Assembly: GCA_027624335.1 (NCBI GenBank)
Contig: JAQBWV010000050.1
Coordinates: 1-33,385, forward strand
Source of the DNA: Planctomycetota bacterium
GTDB taxonomy: Bacteria; Planctomycetota; Planctomycetia; Planctomycetales; Planctomycetaceae
Direction of reading: 5' to 3'
DNA length: 33,385 nt
Shown: one piece after another, positions 1 to 8,938 of the stretch
How positions within the stretch are numbered: the first letter of the stretch is position 1
Layout: each line of letters starts with the position of its first letter
Translations under genes and position numbers: made by a program
The notes under the pieces: generated by a model
Seen by the model: the letters and a program-made list of their open reading frames with translations, nothing else
What the model was told of the DNA's origin: nothing
Databases searched by the model: none

Positions 1-1
1 T

Positions 2-277
2 CGACTCGAACTTCTGCTCCGGCAGTTTTCGTACATGGAAGAGCAGTGGGGACCGGAAGCGGCTATCGTTCGCTTTCGAAAAATGGCCCACTGGTACCTG
101 AAATCAATGCGGGTGCGACCTGCTATGCGACATCACCTGCAGAAGGCCAGAACGAGAGAACAATTCAACGAGGCACTGGCGGTGATCATCGAAGCCGGAC
201 CGGTGGGAGGAGACCGCACAGGACTGCTGCCGGACATGCACGTGCCAGTTCCATCCGGACCGGTCGAACGCTGGTAG
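2..277 (+). CDS. tRNA-dihydrouridine synthase, C-terminal fragment (cut by window edge)
   Basis: This is the 3' end of a gene that begins before the window; the frame is open from base 2 to the TAG at 275-277. The first residues of the fragment (a helix around QFSYMEEQWGPEAAIVRFRK, then HWYLKSM) match the C-terminal helical domain of bacterial Dus enzymes, where a similar arrangement of 'YG...A...RKH..WYL' is seen in DusB. Dus enzymes use FMN and NADPH to reduce uridine to dihydrouridine in the tRNA D-loop. The FMN-binding barrel is outside the window, so the subfamily (DusA, B or C) cannot be decided. The last 35 or so residues are Pro/Gly-rich and look like a lineage-specific tail. An internal ATG at 35 exists but is only the first Met of the fragment, not a likely start. 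Confidence 0.72.
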   Translation, partial: RLELLLRQFSYMEEQWGPEAAIVRFRKMAHWYLKSMRVRPAMRHHLQKARTREQFNEALAVIIEAGPVGGDRTGLLPDMHVPVPSGPVERW

Positions 278-326
278 AAACCTGCAACCTGAGACATTGA
301 ACCTGGAACTATTGGAACAATAAAAA

Positions 327-1907
327 ATGCGACAGACACTCATTTGCTTAGTAACCGCGGCGACGATTACCGCAGTCGCGTTTGTGGCGGTTTCCACGTC
401 TCGTGACGAGGCTGATGGATTGACGCCCGCGCGCGGGGTCGTCTTTCATGATGCCAATGGCAACGGAAGTCTGGATGCGGGTGAAAAACGACTTGCGGAT
501 ATCCGGGTTTCCAACGGGGTCGACATTGTCACCACGAACGCCGCAGGCGAGTACGAGATCGGCGTTGACGATGACTCGATCATTTTCGTCATCAAGCCGA
601 GTGGTTGGCGAACGCCGATCAGCGAAAACCAGTTGCCGCGGTTTTACTACATCCACAAGCCGAAAGGCTCGCCGCCTCTGAAATATCAGGGAGTCGCGCC
701 CACCGGCGAGCTGCCAAAGTCGATCGACTTCGCGCTGTACCCTCAGGACGAACCGGAGCAGTTCAAAGCGATCCTGTTTGGAGATCCTCAGCCACGTGAT
801 CAGAAAGAAATCGACTACATCGCTCACGACGTCATTGAAGAACTCGTTGGGACGGATGCGTCGTTCGGCGTCACGCTGGGAGACATCCTGTTTGACGACC
901 TGTCGTTATTCGAGTCTCAGGCCCGGTCGATCGCGCTGCTGGGAATTCCCTGGTACAACGTCGTCGGCAATCACGACATCAACTACGACGCTCCGAATGA
1001 CTCGATCAGTGACGAGACCTTCGAACGGCATTTCGGCCCGGCGTATTACTCGTTCGATCACGGCCCGGTGCACTTCATCGTGCTGGACGATATCGAATGG
1101 TACGTCGCGGAGGGCAAGTCGAAAGGCAGCTATCGCGGCGGGTTCGGCACGAAGCAGATCGAGTTCGTTAAGAAGGATCTTTCGCTCATCCCGGACGACC
1201 AGCTTGTCGTCCTGTTGATGCACATTCCGCTGAACGACGTGCATGACCGACAGGGCCTGTACCGGCTGATCGAACGGCGACCGTTCTGCATGTCGGTTTC
1301 CGGGCACACGCATTACCACCAGCATCGCATGATCACTCGCGAAGACGGCTGGCTGGGACCGGAGCCGCATCACCACATTGTCAACGTGACGGTCAGCGGA
1401 AGCTGGTGGTCGGGCACACCGGACGAACGAGGCATCCCGCATACAATCTGCAAGGATGGCACGCCGAATGGTTACTCCATCATTTCTTTTGACGGGACCG
1501 AGTACCGACTCGACTACAAAGCTGCGGGAAGACCGGCGGATTATCAGATGCAGATTGACGCTCTGGAATTCGTGGCCGCTGCTGACACTGCCGAGACCAC
1601 CGTCACTGCGAACGTGTTTAACGGGACGGCAAAGTCCGTCATCGAGATGCGTGTTGGATCGGGGGACTGGATCAGGATGACATCAACATCGCGTCCTGAT
1701 CCCACTTACCAGCGGATCTACGATTTCGAAGCGTCAGTCACAACGAAGCCGTGGATCAAGCTGCCAGCGCCGAACAACTCATCTCATCTCTGGGAAGCGA
1801 CGCTGCCAGCCGACCTGACACCGGGCAGCCATCTGATCGAAGTTCGCGCGTCGGATGTCTTCGGAAAAACATACACCGGTCGGCGGATTGTTCGAGTCAT
1901 TCAGTAG
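327..1907 (+). CDS. Exported calcineurin-like phosphoesterase (MetallophosN/Metallophos/MetallophosC type)
   Basis: The 526-residue protein starts with a signal-anchor-like segment (residues 4-22). Residues about 35-135 form an Ig-like domain with an Asp/Asn-rich DANGNGSLDAGE loop, as in the MetallophosN domain. The catalytic domain follows with the expected metal ligands: GDPQ at 152-155, GD at 185-186, GNHD at 214-217, MHIP with His299, and GHTH at 326-329. The C-terminal part (about 400-526) fits the beta-rich MetallophosC domain. Such proteins hydrolyse phosphomonoesters or diesters with two divalent metal ions; the substrate is not visible here. The protein should be periplasmic or membrane-bound. 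The next gene begins 5 bp after the stop, so the two are probably co-transcribed. Confidence 0.9.
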   Translation: MRQTLICLVTAATITAVAFVAVSTSRDEADGLTPARGVVFHDANGNGSLDAGEKRLADIRVSNGVDIVTTNAAGEYEIGVDDDSIIFVIKPSGWRTPISENQLPRFYYIHKPKGSPPLKYQGVAPTGELPKSIDFALYPQDEPEQFKAILFGDPQPRDQKEIDYIAHDVIEELVGTDASFGVTLGDILFDDLSLFESQARSIALLGIPWYNVVGNHDINYDAPNDSISDETFERHFGPAYYSFDHGPVHFIVLDDIEWYVAEGKSKGSYRGGFGTKQIEFVKKDLSLIPDDQLVVLLMHIPLNDVHDRQGLYRLIERRPFCMSVSGHTHYHQHRMITREDGWLGPEPHHHIVNVTVSGSWWSGTPDERGIPHTICKDGTPNGYSIISFDGTEYRLDYKAAGRPADYQMQIDALEFVAAADTAETTVTANVFNGTAKSVIEMRVGSGDWIRMTSTSRPDPTYQRIYDFEASVTTKPWIKLPAPNNSSHLWEATLPADLTPGSHLIEVRASDVFGKTYTGRRIVRVIQ

Positions 1908-1912
1908 TGGCC

Positions 1913-3469
1913 ATGTCGGATGCATTCGACAACCTGGCGGCTCCCTCTCAACAACGGTCACCTCGCCGCAAATGGTTGCTGCGAGGGTTGTCTGTCGCGC
2001 TCGGTCTTTCAGTCTTTGTTGTTGTCGAACTGGTCTGCGTGATCCTTGGACCTGACGAAATGCGACTCGATGATGACCCGTTCGTTGGTTTCAGTAATCT
2101 GCAGCCGTTGTTCGAACGGAAAGAAACTGGTGACAGCTTTGTCACATCCAGATCCCGCATGAAGTTCTTTGCGAAGGACGAGTTCCCCGCACACAAACCA
2201 CCAGGAACGCGGCGAATCTTCTGCCTCGGTGGGTCGACTGTTCAAGGTCGACCGTTCTCGACGGAGACTTCGTTCACGAAGTGGCTGGAACTCGCTCTGC
2301 AGCAGGCGCAACCGGATTTCGATTGGGACGTCATCAACTGCGGCGGCATTTCTTACGCCAGCTATCGGCTCACTCCAATTCTGCAGGAGTGTCTGAACTA
2401 CGAGCCGGACGCATTCATCCTCTGCACGGGACACAATGAGTTTCTGGAAGACCGCACGTACGGAGAGCTGCGTGATGTCTCGCCGATGCTGACCGTTCCG
2501 TTTTACGGTCTTGCCAGGCTACGCAGCTTTCGATTGTTTCGACAATGGCTTCTGCGCCGTTTGGGGCAACCAGACACCGACGATGTTTCAAATCATCGAA
2601 GTGTACTGGGTTCAAACGTAGACGCCTTCCTGGACTACAGAAACGGCATTGATGCCTACCATCGCGACGACGATTGGCGGCACGGCGTGGTAGCGCACTT
2701 TGAGAATAATCTGGAACGGATGGTGCTGCTGGCAAAGCAGCATGGCGTGCCGATTGTGCTTGTTAGCCCTCCGTCGAATCTTGCGGACACCGCGCCGTTC
2801 AAGTCGGAGCATCGCCTGGACCTGACGGATCAGGAACTTGCCCGCTGGAGTGACACAGTGGAACGTGCTCGTACCACCGTGAAGGCGTTTCCCGCCGCGG
2901 CTGTCAGCGAATTCGGAGAAGCGATCAGGATCGATCCCGACTACGCGGCGACTCATTTCGAACTCGGGCGACTGCTGGAACTGATCGGCGATTTTGAAGC
3001 AGCACGAGAAGAATTTCTATTGGCCCGTGAACTGGATATCTGCCCGTTACGAATCCTCGCGTCGATGGAACTCGCCATCGATCAGGTTGCGAAACGAAAC
3101 GACGTGCCGCTGCTGAACGCTCACGAGTTGCTGGAGCGTGAAACGCGAAACGGAATTCTCGGCAGTTCGATGCTCGTCGACCATATTCACCCCTCGTTCA
3201 ATGGTCATCAGTTAATCGCACTGGCACTTGTTAAGCATCTGCACGGACTGTCGATCGTGAAGCCAGCGAACGCCTGGCAACCACTGGCTCGGGCAGCCTT
3301 CGCACAGCACTTCGCGCAACTGCCTGACGTCTACTTTGCTAAAGGCGAGCAGAATCTTGCCAATCTGCGTCGCTGGTCTCAGGGAATGACCGACGGCCCA
3401 CGAATCGAGTCGCGACCCCGGCAGCGGGCAATGTCAGAATTTCCGCTGAACGCCGTAACGACCGACTGA
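1913..3469 (+). CDS. Membrane-anchored SGNH/GDSL-type hydrolase with TPR-like insertion
   Basis: Starting at the ATG at 1913, 5 bp after the upstream stop, gives 518 residues; the frame stays open upstream but inside the previous gene. A basic stretch (RSPRRK) and one membrane segment (about 22-46) predict an N-in anchor with an outside enzyme. SGNH blocks are present: GGST at 106-109 with Ser108 as nucleophile, Gly in CGG at 143-145, GHNE at 173-176 with Asn175, and DHIHP at 423-427 giving the Asp/His pair (D423, H426). Between the Asn block and the Asp/His block lies a segment with TPR-like spacing (about 325-375; DPDYAATHFELGRLLE). This family removes or transfers acyl groups on carbohydrate or lipid; the substrate is unknown. 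The linked phosphoesterase suggests an envelope or extracellular role. Confidence 0.85.
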   Translation: MSDAFDNLAAPSQQRSPRRKWLLRGLSVALGLSVFVVVELVCVILGPDEMRLDDDPFVGFSNLQPLFERKETGDSFVTSRSRMKFFAKDEFPAHKPPGTRRIFCLGGSTVQGRPFSTETSFTKWLELALQQAQPDFDWDVINCGGISYASYRLTPILQECLNYEPDAFILCTGHNEFLEDRTYGELRDVSPMLTVPFYGLARLRSFRLFRQWLLRRLGQPDTDDVSNHRSVLGSNVDAFLDYRNGIDAYHRDDDWRHGVVAHFENNLERMVLLAKQHGVPIVLVSPPSNLADTAPFKSEHRLDLTDQELARWSDTVERARTTVKAFPAAAVSEFGEAIRIDPDYAATHFELGRLLELIGDFEAAREEFLLARELDICPLRILASMELAIDQVAKRNDVPLLNAHELLERETRNGILGSSMLVDHIHPSFNGHQLIALALVKHLHGLSIVKPANAWQPLARAAFAQHFAQLPDVYFAKGEQNLANLRRWSQGMTDGPRIESRPRQRAMSEFPLNAVTTD

Positions 3470-3709
3470 CTGCCGGATGCCAGTTCCGACCAGTGCAGAT
3501 ATGGTGAGTCGATAACGGATCACTCGACTCGGATCCCCGGCGACATTCCCCTCGCTGGGAATCACCAGGATCGATGCCTAAGATGAAATTTCAGTCCTGC
3601 CTCTGAATATCCCACCAGGGATTGTGACGTGCCGGCCCAGTCGTTTCGTAAGAAGTGACAGACCAACCCGACGTCGATCAAATCACCGTTCTCGCTGGAG
3701 TAAGTCCCC

Positions 3710-4393
3710 ATGCCTGTTCGCCTTCTGCTTGCAGCGACGCTGCTTGTGTCAACATCTTTGCCGACTCGAACCGAAGCCGCTGACGATCATCAGCTCAAAT
3801 CTGTGAAGGAAGGCCCGACGGGCCTTGCACTGGAGATCGAAAAACTGCTCGACCCGGTCGGCTATCAGATCAACGGTTCTGACGGTCCCGTCGTTGAGCT
3901 GTGGCTGCTGAAGACGCTGTCGATCAAACCGGCCTTCAAGCCGGGAGTTTCGCAGCTGTACCCATTCGTGCCGGGGCAACTGCTGGGAGCGATGCGAGTT
4001 CCCAAAGGAGCCCATTACACAGACTTCCGAGGCCAGGAAATCACCAGCGGCACCTACACGTTGCGGTACGGCCTGCAGCCTGAGGATGGCAACCATCTCG
4101 GCACCAGCGATACCGCCGACTTTATCCTCGCTCTGCCGGCGAAGATCGACATGAAGCCAGACACCATCAAAGACTTTTACGAACTTTCCGAACGAAGTGG
4201 TAAAGCAGCAGGTTCGACTCACCCGGCAATTTTCTCGCTGCTCGATCCGGCCAAAGCTGGCAAGGAGGCGAAGCTGGACGAGGACAAGTCAGCAGACGAC
4301 TGGGTTCTGACTTTCACTGCTAAAGGAAATGCCAATGGCAAAGCGATGGAAGTAAAGATTCGCCTGGTCGTCGTCGGCGAATCAGAGGCTTAA
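3710..4393 (+). CDS. Exported protein of unknown function
   Basis: I do not recognise the family. The 227 residues begin with a clear signal peptide (MPVRLLLAATLLVSTS, cleavage probably after TEA near residue 23), so the mature protein is about 200 residues and periplasmic or secreted. A middle section around residues 85-145 (GAMRVPKGAHYTDFRGQEI, then an YTLRYGLQPEDG segment and a DFILALPA strand) looks like a compact beta-rich domain. No catalytic motif, Cys or membrane segment is seen in the mature part. The next gene starts 3 bp after this stop and overlaps a third, so this is the first gene of a tight three-gene cassette. A 240-bp upstream gap is large enough to hold the promoter. Confidence 0.8.
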   Translation: MPVRLLLAATLLVSTSLPTRTEAADDHQLKSVKEGPTGLALEIEKLLDPVGYQINGSDGPVVELWLLKTLSIKPAFKPGVSQLYPFVPGQLLGAMRVPKGAHYTDFRGQEITSGTYTLRYGLQPEDGNHLGTSDTADFILALPAKIDMKPDTIKDFYELSERSGKAAGSTHPAIFSLLDPAKAGKEAKLDEDKSADDWVLTFTAKGNANGKAMEVKIRLVVVGESEA

Positions 4394-4396
4394 ACC

Positions 4397-5032
4397 ATGT
4401 CGCAGCATCCAGCGAGTCGTGTCCTGTCCGGAGTCATCATTGTCGCAGTCTGCGCCGCCACGACGGTGTGGGGTGCTCGTGCATTTGCTGACGAAGCTGC
4501 TGCTCAGTCAGATTCATCCGCGACGACGTCTTCAAAGAAACCGGAGCTAAAGAAGGAGTTGTTCGCCGGCAAGGTGGTACTTCTGCAGGATGCCCTCAAG
4601 AAACGAGACATCAAAGTCTCCGACGAGATGAAGTTGCAGGCCGTACTCGAAACGAAATCCAGCGAACTGATTCCCATTGCCGCGGACTGGCGAGGTCGAG
4701 CGTTTTTTCAGGACAGCAAGCTGCGAGAGCGACCAGTCGAAATCGTTGGCTATCGTCAACCGGGCAATCCCTACCTGCAGGCTTTGGTCGTGTACTTCTT
4801 CAATAAGAAGGGTGAGCGCGAAGAGTTTGACTACTGGTGCGACATCTGTGCGATTCCGATGTATGAAATCAAAGACTGCGAATGCTGTCAGGGACCGAGT
4901 CGCCATCGCTATCGCCCCTCAACGTTGCCGGATTATCTCTTCCAGCAGGGAGCGGTTAAGGACAGGAAGCCGTCGTCAAACGAAGAGCCATCGGCGAACG
5001 AACCGTCGAGTGAGAAGAAGCCGACGCCATGA
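4397..5032 (+). CDS. Exported protein with C-terminal cysteine cluster
   Basis: The 211 residues start with a signal peptide (about 1-31, ending ARAFA). Residues 50-135 form an unrecognised alpha/beta region with a VEIVGYRQPGNPYLQAL stretch. Then comes a striking Cys group: C148 and C151 (YWCDICAIP) followed by C161, C163 and C164 (DCECCQG). This spacing could bind a metal ion or form disulfides; which one cannot be told from sequence. The C-terminal 25 residues are Ser/Pro/Glu/Lys-rich and probably disordered. The gene starts 3 bp after the previous stop and its own stop overlaps the next start by 4 bp (ATGA), so translation of all three is likely coupled. Function unknown. Confidence 0.82.
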   Translation: MSQHPASRVLSGVIIVAVCAATTVWGARAFADEAAAQSDSSATTSSKKPELKKELFAGKVVLLQDALKKRDIKVSDEMKLQAVLETKSSELIPIAADWRGRAFFQDSKLRERPVEIVGYRQPGNPYLQALVVYFFNKKGEREEFDYWCDICAIPMYEIKDCECCQGPSRHRYRPSTLPDYLFQQGAVKDRKPSSNEEPSANEPSSEKKPTP

Positions 5033-5985
5033 GTGCGTCGTCCGAACCGTACCTCGTTCGCCTGGCCGAACGGCTGGCGAATGGTCTGTCACGAATGGAC
5101 GAGGCACGCCGAGATCGACACCGATCGTTCATTCTCTCGTGCCAGCAGAGCGACGGAGGGTTCGGTGGTCGCGAGGGCGACTCCGATCTCTATTACACGA
5201 GCTTTGCCGTACGGTCACTCGGAATGCTGGGCGGGATGAGCACTGCCGAGGCATCGTCTGTCGGTCGGTTTCTGGCAGAGTTCGACTGGCAGGGACTCGG
5301 CGTCATCGACCTGACAAACTGGCTCTACACGGCGCTGGCAGTCCAGGTGTTCGGCGGCGGCGACCTTCTGGAAGACGAAGAACCAGACTGGCCTCAACGG
5401 ATTGCTGAGAAACTTGAACGCGTTCGCGGCAGCGACGGAGGCTATGCTAAATCGGAAGCAGGCGCAGCCGGCAGCACGTATCACTCGTTTCTGGTCACGC
5501 TGACATACGAACTGCTAGGCATAGCGCCGCCGAGGCCGAATCGCCTGATTCAATTTATATATGATCGCCAGCGTGACGACGGCGGCTTTGTCGAGATCGC
5601 GCCGATGAAAAACAGCGGGACCAATCCCACGGCGGCCGCAGTCGGACTGATGTCGATTGTCGGCGGCCTGGACGACGAGCTTCGCGAAGACGTCCGTGAC
5701 TTCCTGAAGCAGACGTGGAGCAACGAGGGCGGCTTTCAGGCGAATAAACGGATCGCATTCGCCGACGGCCTGTCGACATTTACCGGCCTGCTGACCGCCC
5801 AGGATTTGAACATCACGAACGTGGCCAGCGAGGCCATGATCGAGCGGTTCATCGCCCTCGAACTGGAGTTTCCGACGGGTGGCTTCCGCGGAGCCGCCTG
5901 GGACGACCAGGCCGACGTCGAATACTCGTTCTACGGACTGGGCTGCCTCGCACTGTTGTGGTCGAGGGGTGATGCTACGGATTGA
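5029..5985 (+). CDS. Prenyltransferase beta-subunit-like protein (RabGGTase-beta fold) without full zinc site
   Basis: The 318-residue protein consists of alpha-alpha repeats marked by GGF/GGY turns: DGGFGG (42-47), DGGYAK (136-141), DDGGF (183-187), EGGF (233-236) and GGFRG (284-288). The order and spacing match the beta subunit of geranylgeranyl/farnesyl transferases. The family binds catalytic zinc through Asp, Cys and His (D297, C299, H362 in rat farnesyltransferase). Here the aligned residues are Asp246 (kept), Leu248 (Cys lost) and Tyr299 (His lost), so classical zinc-dependent thiol prenylation looks unlikely. It has no signal peptide, so it should be cytosolic, unlike its two exported operon partners. 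The ATG at 5029 overlaps the preceding stop by 4 bp. It may bind an isoprenoid or peptide, or act as a scaffold. Confidence 0.85.
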   Translation: MSASSEPYLVRLAERLANGLSRMDEARRDRHRSFILSCQQSDGGFGGREGDSDLYYTSFAVRSLGMLGGMSTAEASSVGRFLAEFDWQGLGVIDLTNWLYTALAVQVFGGGDLLEDEEPDWPQRIAEKLERVRGSDGGYAKSEAGAAGSTYHSFLVTLTYELLGIAPPRPNRLIQFIYDRQRDDGGFVEIAPMKNSGTNPTAAAVGLMSIVGGLDDELREDVRDFLKQTWSNEGGFQANKRIAFADGLSTFTGLLTAQDLNITNVASEAMIERFIALELEFPTGGFRGAAWDDQADVEYSFYGLGCLALLWSRGDATD

Positions 5986-6135
5986 GGCCGGTCGCTCGTT
6001 GATTTCTGAATCGGCGAGAACTAACGTGCCTGTCTCACTTCCGCCATGCTCGAATGGTTATCGAGGCTCGCAACGCCTCGAAGAATGATTCAACCTGGCC
6101 GCGTGTCACGCAGCCTTTACTGGAGACGGCGACTG

Positions 6136-7323
6136 ATGAAAAGCACCTCACTCTTTGCACTTCTGGCAGCGCTTTGCTTGAGTATTTCCGGCTGCACAAA
6201 ATCGCCAGTTCCGGGTTCAACGGGGACGACGGGATCGGCCGGAGGAACGACCACAACGACGATCAGTCCGGACGCTCCGAAAGTTGCGTACGTCACGAAC
6301 GGCATCGCGTCGTTCTGGACGATCGCGGAAAAAGGAGCGATGGACGCCGGAAATGAATTCGACGCCAACGTCACGGTTAAAATGCCGGCCAATGGTGTCG
6401 AAGATCAGAAGCGGATGTGCCAGGACCTGCTGGCGCAGGGCATCAAAGGCATCGCCATCAGCCCCATTGATCCGGACAATCAGGCAGACCTGATGGACGA
6501 AATTTATTCGCACACCAATCTTATCACGCACGACTCCGACGCCCCCGGCAGCAAGCGGCTTTGCTACATCGGCATGGACAACTACTCGGCGGGCCGCATG
6601 TGTGGCCAGCTGGTTGAAGAAGCCATGCCGGAAGGCGGCTCGGTTATGATCCTTGTGGGTCGACTCGGCCAGGAGAACGCCAAGCTCCGGCGACAGGGTG
6701 TCATCGACGAACTGATGGACCGCAGTGAAGACCGAACTCGATATGACGATCCGAACGACGGCGAGATCAAAGGCGACAAGTACACGATCGTCGACACGCG
6801 AACGGACGGGTTCGATTACGGCAAGGCCAAGGAAAACGCTCAGGACGCCATCGCCAAATACGCCGATCTGGGCTGCATTGTAGGACTCTTTGCTTACAAC
6901 CCGCCGCTGATTCTGGAAGCCGTTCGTGAAGCTGGTAAAGTCGGCAAAATCAAGATTGTCTCATTTGACGAAGACGAAGTATCGCTGCAGGGAATCAAAG
7001 ACGGTTCCATTTATGGAACGACCGTCCAGAACCCGTACGAGTACGGTCACAAGTCCGTTGAGATTCTGGCGGCACTGGCCCGAGGTGATAAGTCCGTCAT
7101 CCCCGCAGGCGGCGTGATCAACATTCCAGCTCGAAACATTCGTAAAGACAATGTCGTCGAGTTCTGGGACGAACTGAAACGTCTCACCGCGACGGACGCT
7201 CCGGCTGCACCAGAACCATTCTCTGGGGAGCCGCCGGAAACCGGGGAAGGCACGGCAACCACTGATGCAGCACCGACGTCTGGTGAGGAAACGGGAACAC
7301 CAGCAGAAGCCGCGAAGGAGTAG
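6136..7323 (+). CDS. Sugar ABC transporter substrate-binding lipoprotein (RbsB-like)
   Basis: The chosen ATG at 6136 gives 395 residues with a perfect lipoprotein signal (lipobox ISGC, Cys20); the frame extends upstream but without a signal. GGAG lies about 10 bases before the start. After a Thr/Gly-rich linker, the periplasmic-binding-protein type 1 fold begins near residue 45 (VAYVTNGIASFWTIAEKGA) and shows typical steps: GIAISPIDPD, THDSDAPGSKRLCYIGMDN, GLFAYNPP and SFDEDE. This is the ribose/galactose/xylose class. The last 45 residues are Pro/Glu/Thr/Ala-rich and have no counterpart in ordinary binding proteins. The ATPase gene follows 72 bp later and the permease after it, making a complete importer. 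The sugar cannot be named from sequence. Confidence 0.9.
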   Translation: MKSTSLFALLAALCLSISGCTKSPVPGSTGTTGSAGGTTTTTISPDAPKVAYVTNGIASFWTIAEKGAMDAGNEFDANVTVKMPANGVEDQKRMCQDLLAQGIKGIAISPIDPDNQADLMDEIYSHTNLITHDSDAPGSKRLCYIGMDNYSAGRMCGQLVEEAMPEGGSVMILVGRLGQENAKLRRQGVIDELMDRSEDRTRYDDPNDGEIKGDKYTIVDTRTDGFDYGKAKENAQDAIAKYADLGCIVGLFAYNPPLILEAVREAGKVGKIKIVSFDEDEVSLQGIKDGSIYGTTVQNPYEYGHKSVEILAALARGDKSVIPAGGVINIPARNIRKDNVVEFWDELKRLTATDAPAAPEPFSGEPPETGEGTATTDAAPTSGEETGTPAEAAKE

Positions 7324-7395
7324 GGTGAGCATTGCCCACCAGTGCTGGCAAGTCGTTGTAGACCAGGCCAACCTGCAAACTGAGTACGGTCATCC

Positions 7396-8919
7396 ATGAC
7401 AGAGTCGGCTAAACATCCGCTGCTCGAAGTTCGTGATGTCTCGAAAGGGTTCCCAGGTGTCGTTGCACTGAGCAAAGTGAGTCTCACGCTCGGGCACAGC
7501 GAAGTTCTGGCACTTATCGGCGAGAACGGAGCCGGCAAAAGCACGTTGATGAAGATTCTGGCCGGTGTGCAGGAACCGGATTCGGGCGAGGTTCTCATTG
7601 ATGGCTCACCCGTTCGGATCGACTCTGTTCAGACCGCGTTTGCGAACGGCGTTGCGCTGATCCATCAGGAGCTCAACCTGTCGGATAATCTTGACGTGGG
7701 AGCCAACATCTTCCTCGGTCGAGAACCAAAGAAGTATGGCTTGATCGACAAGCACCGCATCCGCGAAGAATCTCGCGAACTGCTTTCTCAAGTTGGCCTG
7801 AATGTTTCGCCTGACACGATCGTCGAGCGACTGCCGATCGGACAGCAGCAACTTGTCGAGATCGCCAGGGCGCTTTCAGTCAACGCACGCGTGCTGATCA
7901 TGGATGAACCGACGTCGAGCCTCTCGGCCCGCGAGGCTCAGACCCTGTTCACAGTTGTTAACAATCTACGCAGCAAGGGCGTCAGCGTGATCTACATTTC
8001 GCATCGCCTTGGAGAAGTCAAAGAGCTGGCGGATCGTGTCACTGTTTTCAGAGACGGAGAGAACGCCGGCGATCTCAGCCGCGACGAGATCAGTCATGAC
8101 CGCATGGTACGACTGATGGTTGGCCGCGACGTTTCTCAGTTCTACGTGCGAAAGCCGCATACTCCCGGAGACGTCGCCCTTAGAGTGAACAACCTGGTGA
8201 CTCCAGCGAACCCTGGTCACAAAGTGAACTTCTCGATCAGAGCTGGTGAGATCGTCGGCGTCGCCGGGCTGGTCGGAGCCGGTCGCACAGAAATGCTGCA
8301 GGTTCTCTTCGGTGTCCAGCCCGCAGTTTCCGGCAGCATCGAAGTTGGTGGCCGAACAGTTCCCATCAACAATCCGAAGGACGCGATTCACGCCGGACTG
8401 GCGCTTGTCCCGGAAGACCGCAAACTGCAGGGACTGGTGCTGGAGATGGCCGTCCGGACAAATGTCGGTCTGGCCGGTTTAGAGCGGCATCAGAAGAAAT
8501 TCGGTTTTCTGAACTCGCAACAGGAGGGCGTCGACACGGCGGAGATGATCAGGAAGCTGCGGATCAAGACTCCGAACGAGCAGCAGGTTGTGCAGTATCT
8601 TTCGGGCGGCAACCAGCAGAAAGTGGTGCTCGCGAAGTGGCTGTCCCTGAATCCTAAGGTGCTGCTGCTGGACGAGACGACACGAGGAATCGACGTCGGC
8701 GCCAAGCAGGAGATTTATCGACTTATGGAAGAACTCGCCGAACAGGGCATGGCCATCCTGTTTGTCAGCAGCGAAATGGAAGAGATCCTCGGCATGTCCG
8801 ACCAGACGCTGGTCATGCACGAAGGCCGCATTACCGGGAAGCTGACACGAGCAGAACTCAACGAAGAAGCCGTCATGCAACTGGCGACAGGCAATGTCGC
8901 GGAAGAATCAGCAGCATGA
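7396..8919 (+). CDS. Sugar ABC transporter ATP-binding protein (RbsA/MglA-like, two nucleotide-binding domains)
   Basis: The 507 residues hold two fused ABC domains, the normal length for the CUT2 family. Domain one has Walker [10 protein letters not shown] (42-50), signature-like LPIGQQQ (146-152) and Walker B VLIMDEP (166-172). Domain two has a degenerate Walker [10 protein letters not shown] (291-299), a good signature LSGGNQQ (402-408) and Walker B LLLDET (423-428). A degenerate second P-loop is usual in RbsA and MglA, so only one ATP site per protein is fully canonical. It energises import of a monosaccharide with the neighbouring lipoprotein and permease. A 143-bp gap with a large palindrome separates it from the permease gene. 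Confidence 0.95.
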   Translation: MTESAKHPLLEVRDVSKGFPGVVALSKVSLTLGHSEVLALIGENGAGKSTLMKILAGVQEPDSGEVLIDGSPVRIDSVQTAFANGVALIHQELNLSDNLDVGANIFLGREPKKYGLIDKHRIREESRELLSQVGLNVSPDTIVERLPIGQQQLVEIARALSVNARVLIMDEPTSSLSAREAQTLFTVVNNLRSKGVSVIYISHRLGEVKELADRVTVFRDGENAGDLSRDEISHDRMVRLMVGRDVSQFYVRKPHTPGDVALRVNNLVTPANPGHKVNFSIRAGEIVGVAGLVGAGRTEMLQVLFGVQPAVSGSIEVGGRTVPINNPKDAIHAGLALVPEDRKLQGLVLEMAVRTNVGLAGLERHQKKFGFLNSQQEGVDTAEMIRKLRIKTPNEQQVVQYLSGGNQQKVVLAKWLSLNPKVLLLDETTRGIDVGAKQEIYRLMEELAEQGMAILFVSSEMEEILGMSDQTLVMHEGRITGKLTRAELNEEAVMQLATGNVAEESAA

Positions 8920-8938
8920 AGTAGTGTTCGAAGATTAG

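Noticed and set aside
906-1442. Minus-strand open frame opposite the phosphoesterase gene
   Set aside because: Antisense shadow of a catalytic domain with all metal-binding motifs present.
1751-1912. Upstream extension of the SGNH hydrolase
   Set aside because: It lies inside the phosphoesterase gene; the ATG at 1913 just after that stop fits an operon and places the membrane anchor at the N-terminus.
4677-5408. Plus-strand open frame of 243 codons overlapping two genes
   Set aside because: Arg/Ser-rich product typical of an out-of-frame reading of high-GC genes; the overlapping genes have clear signal peptide and repeat motifs.
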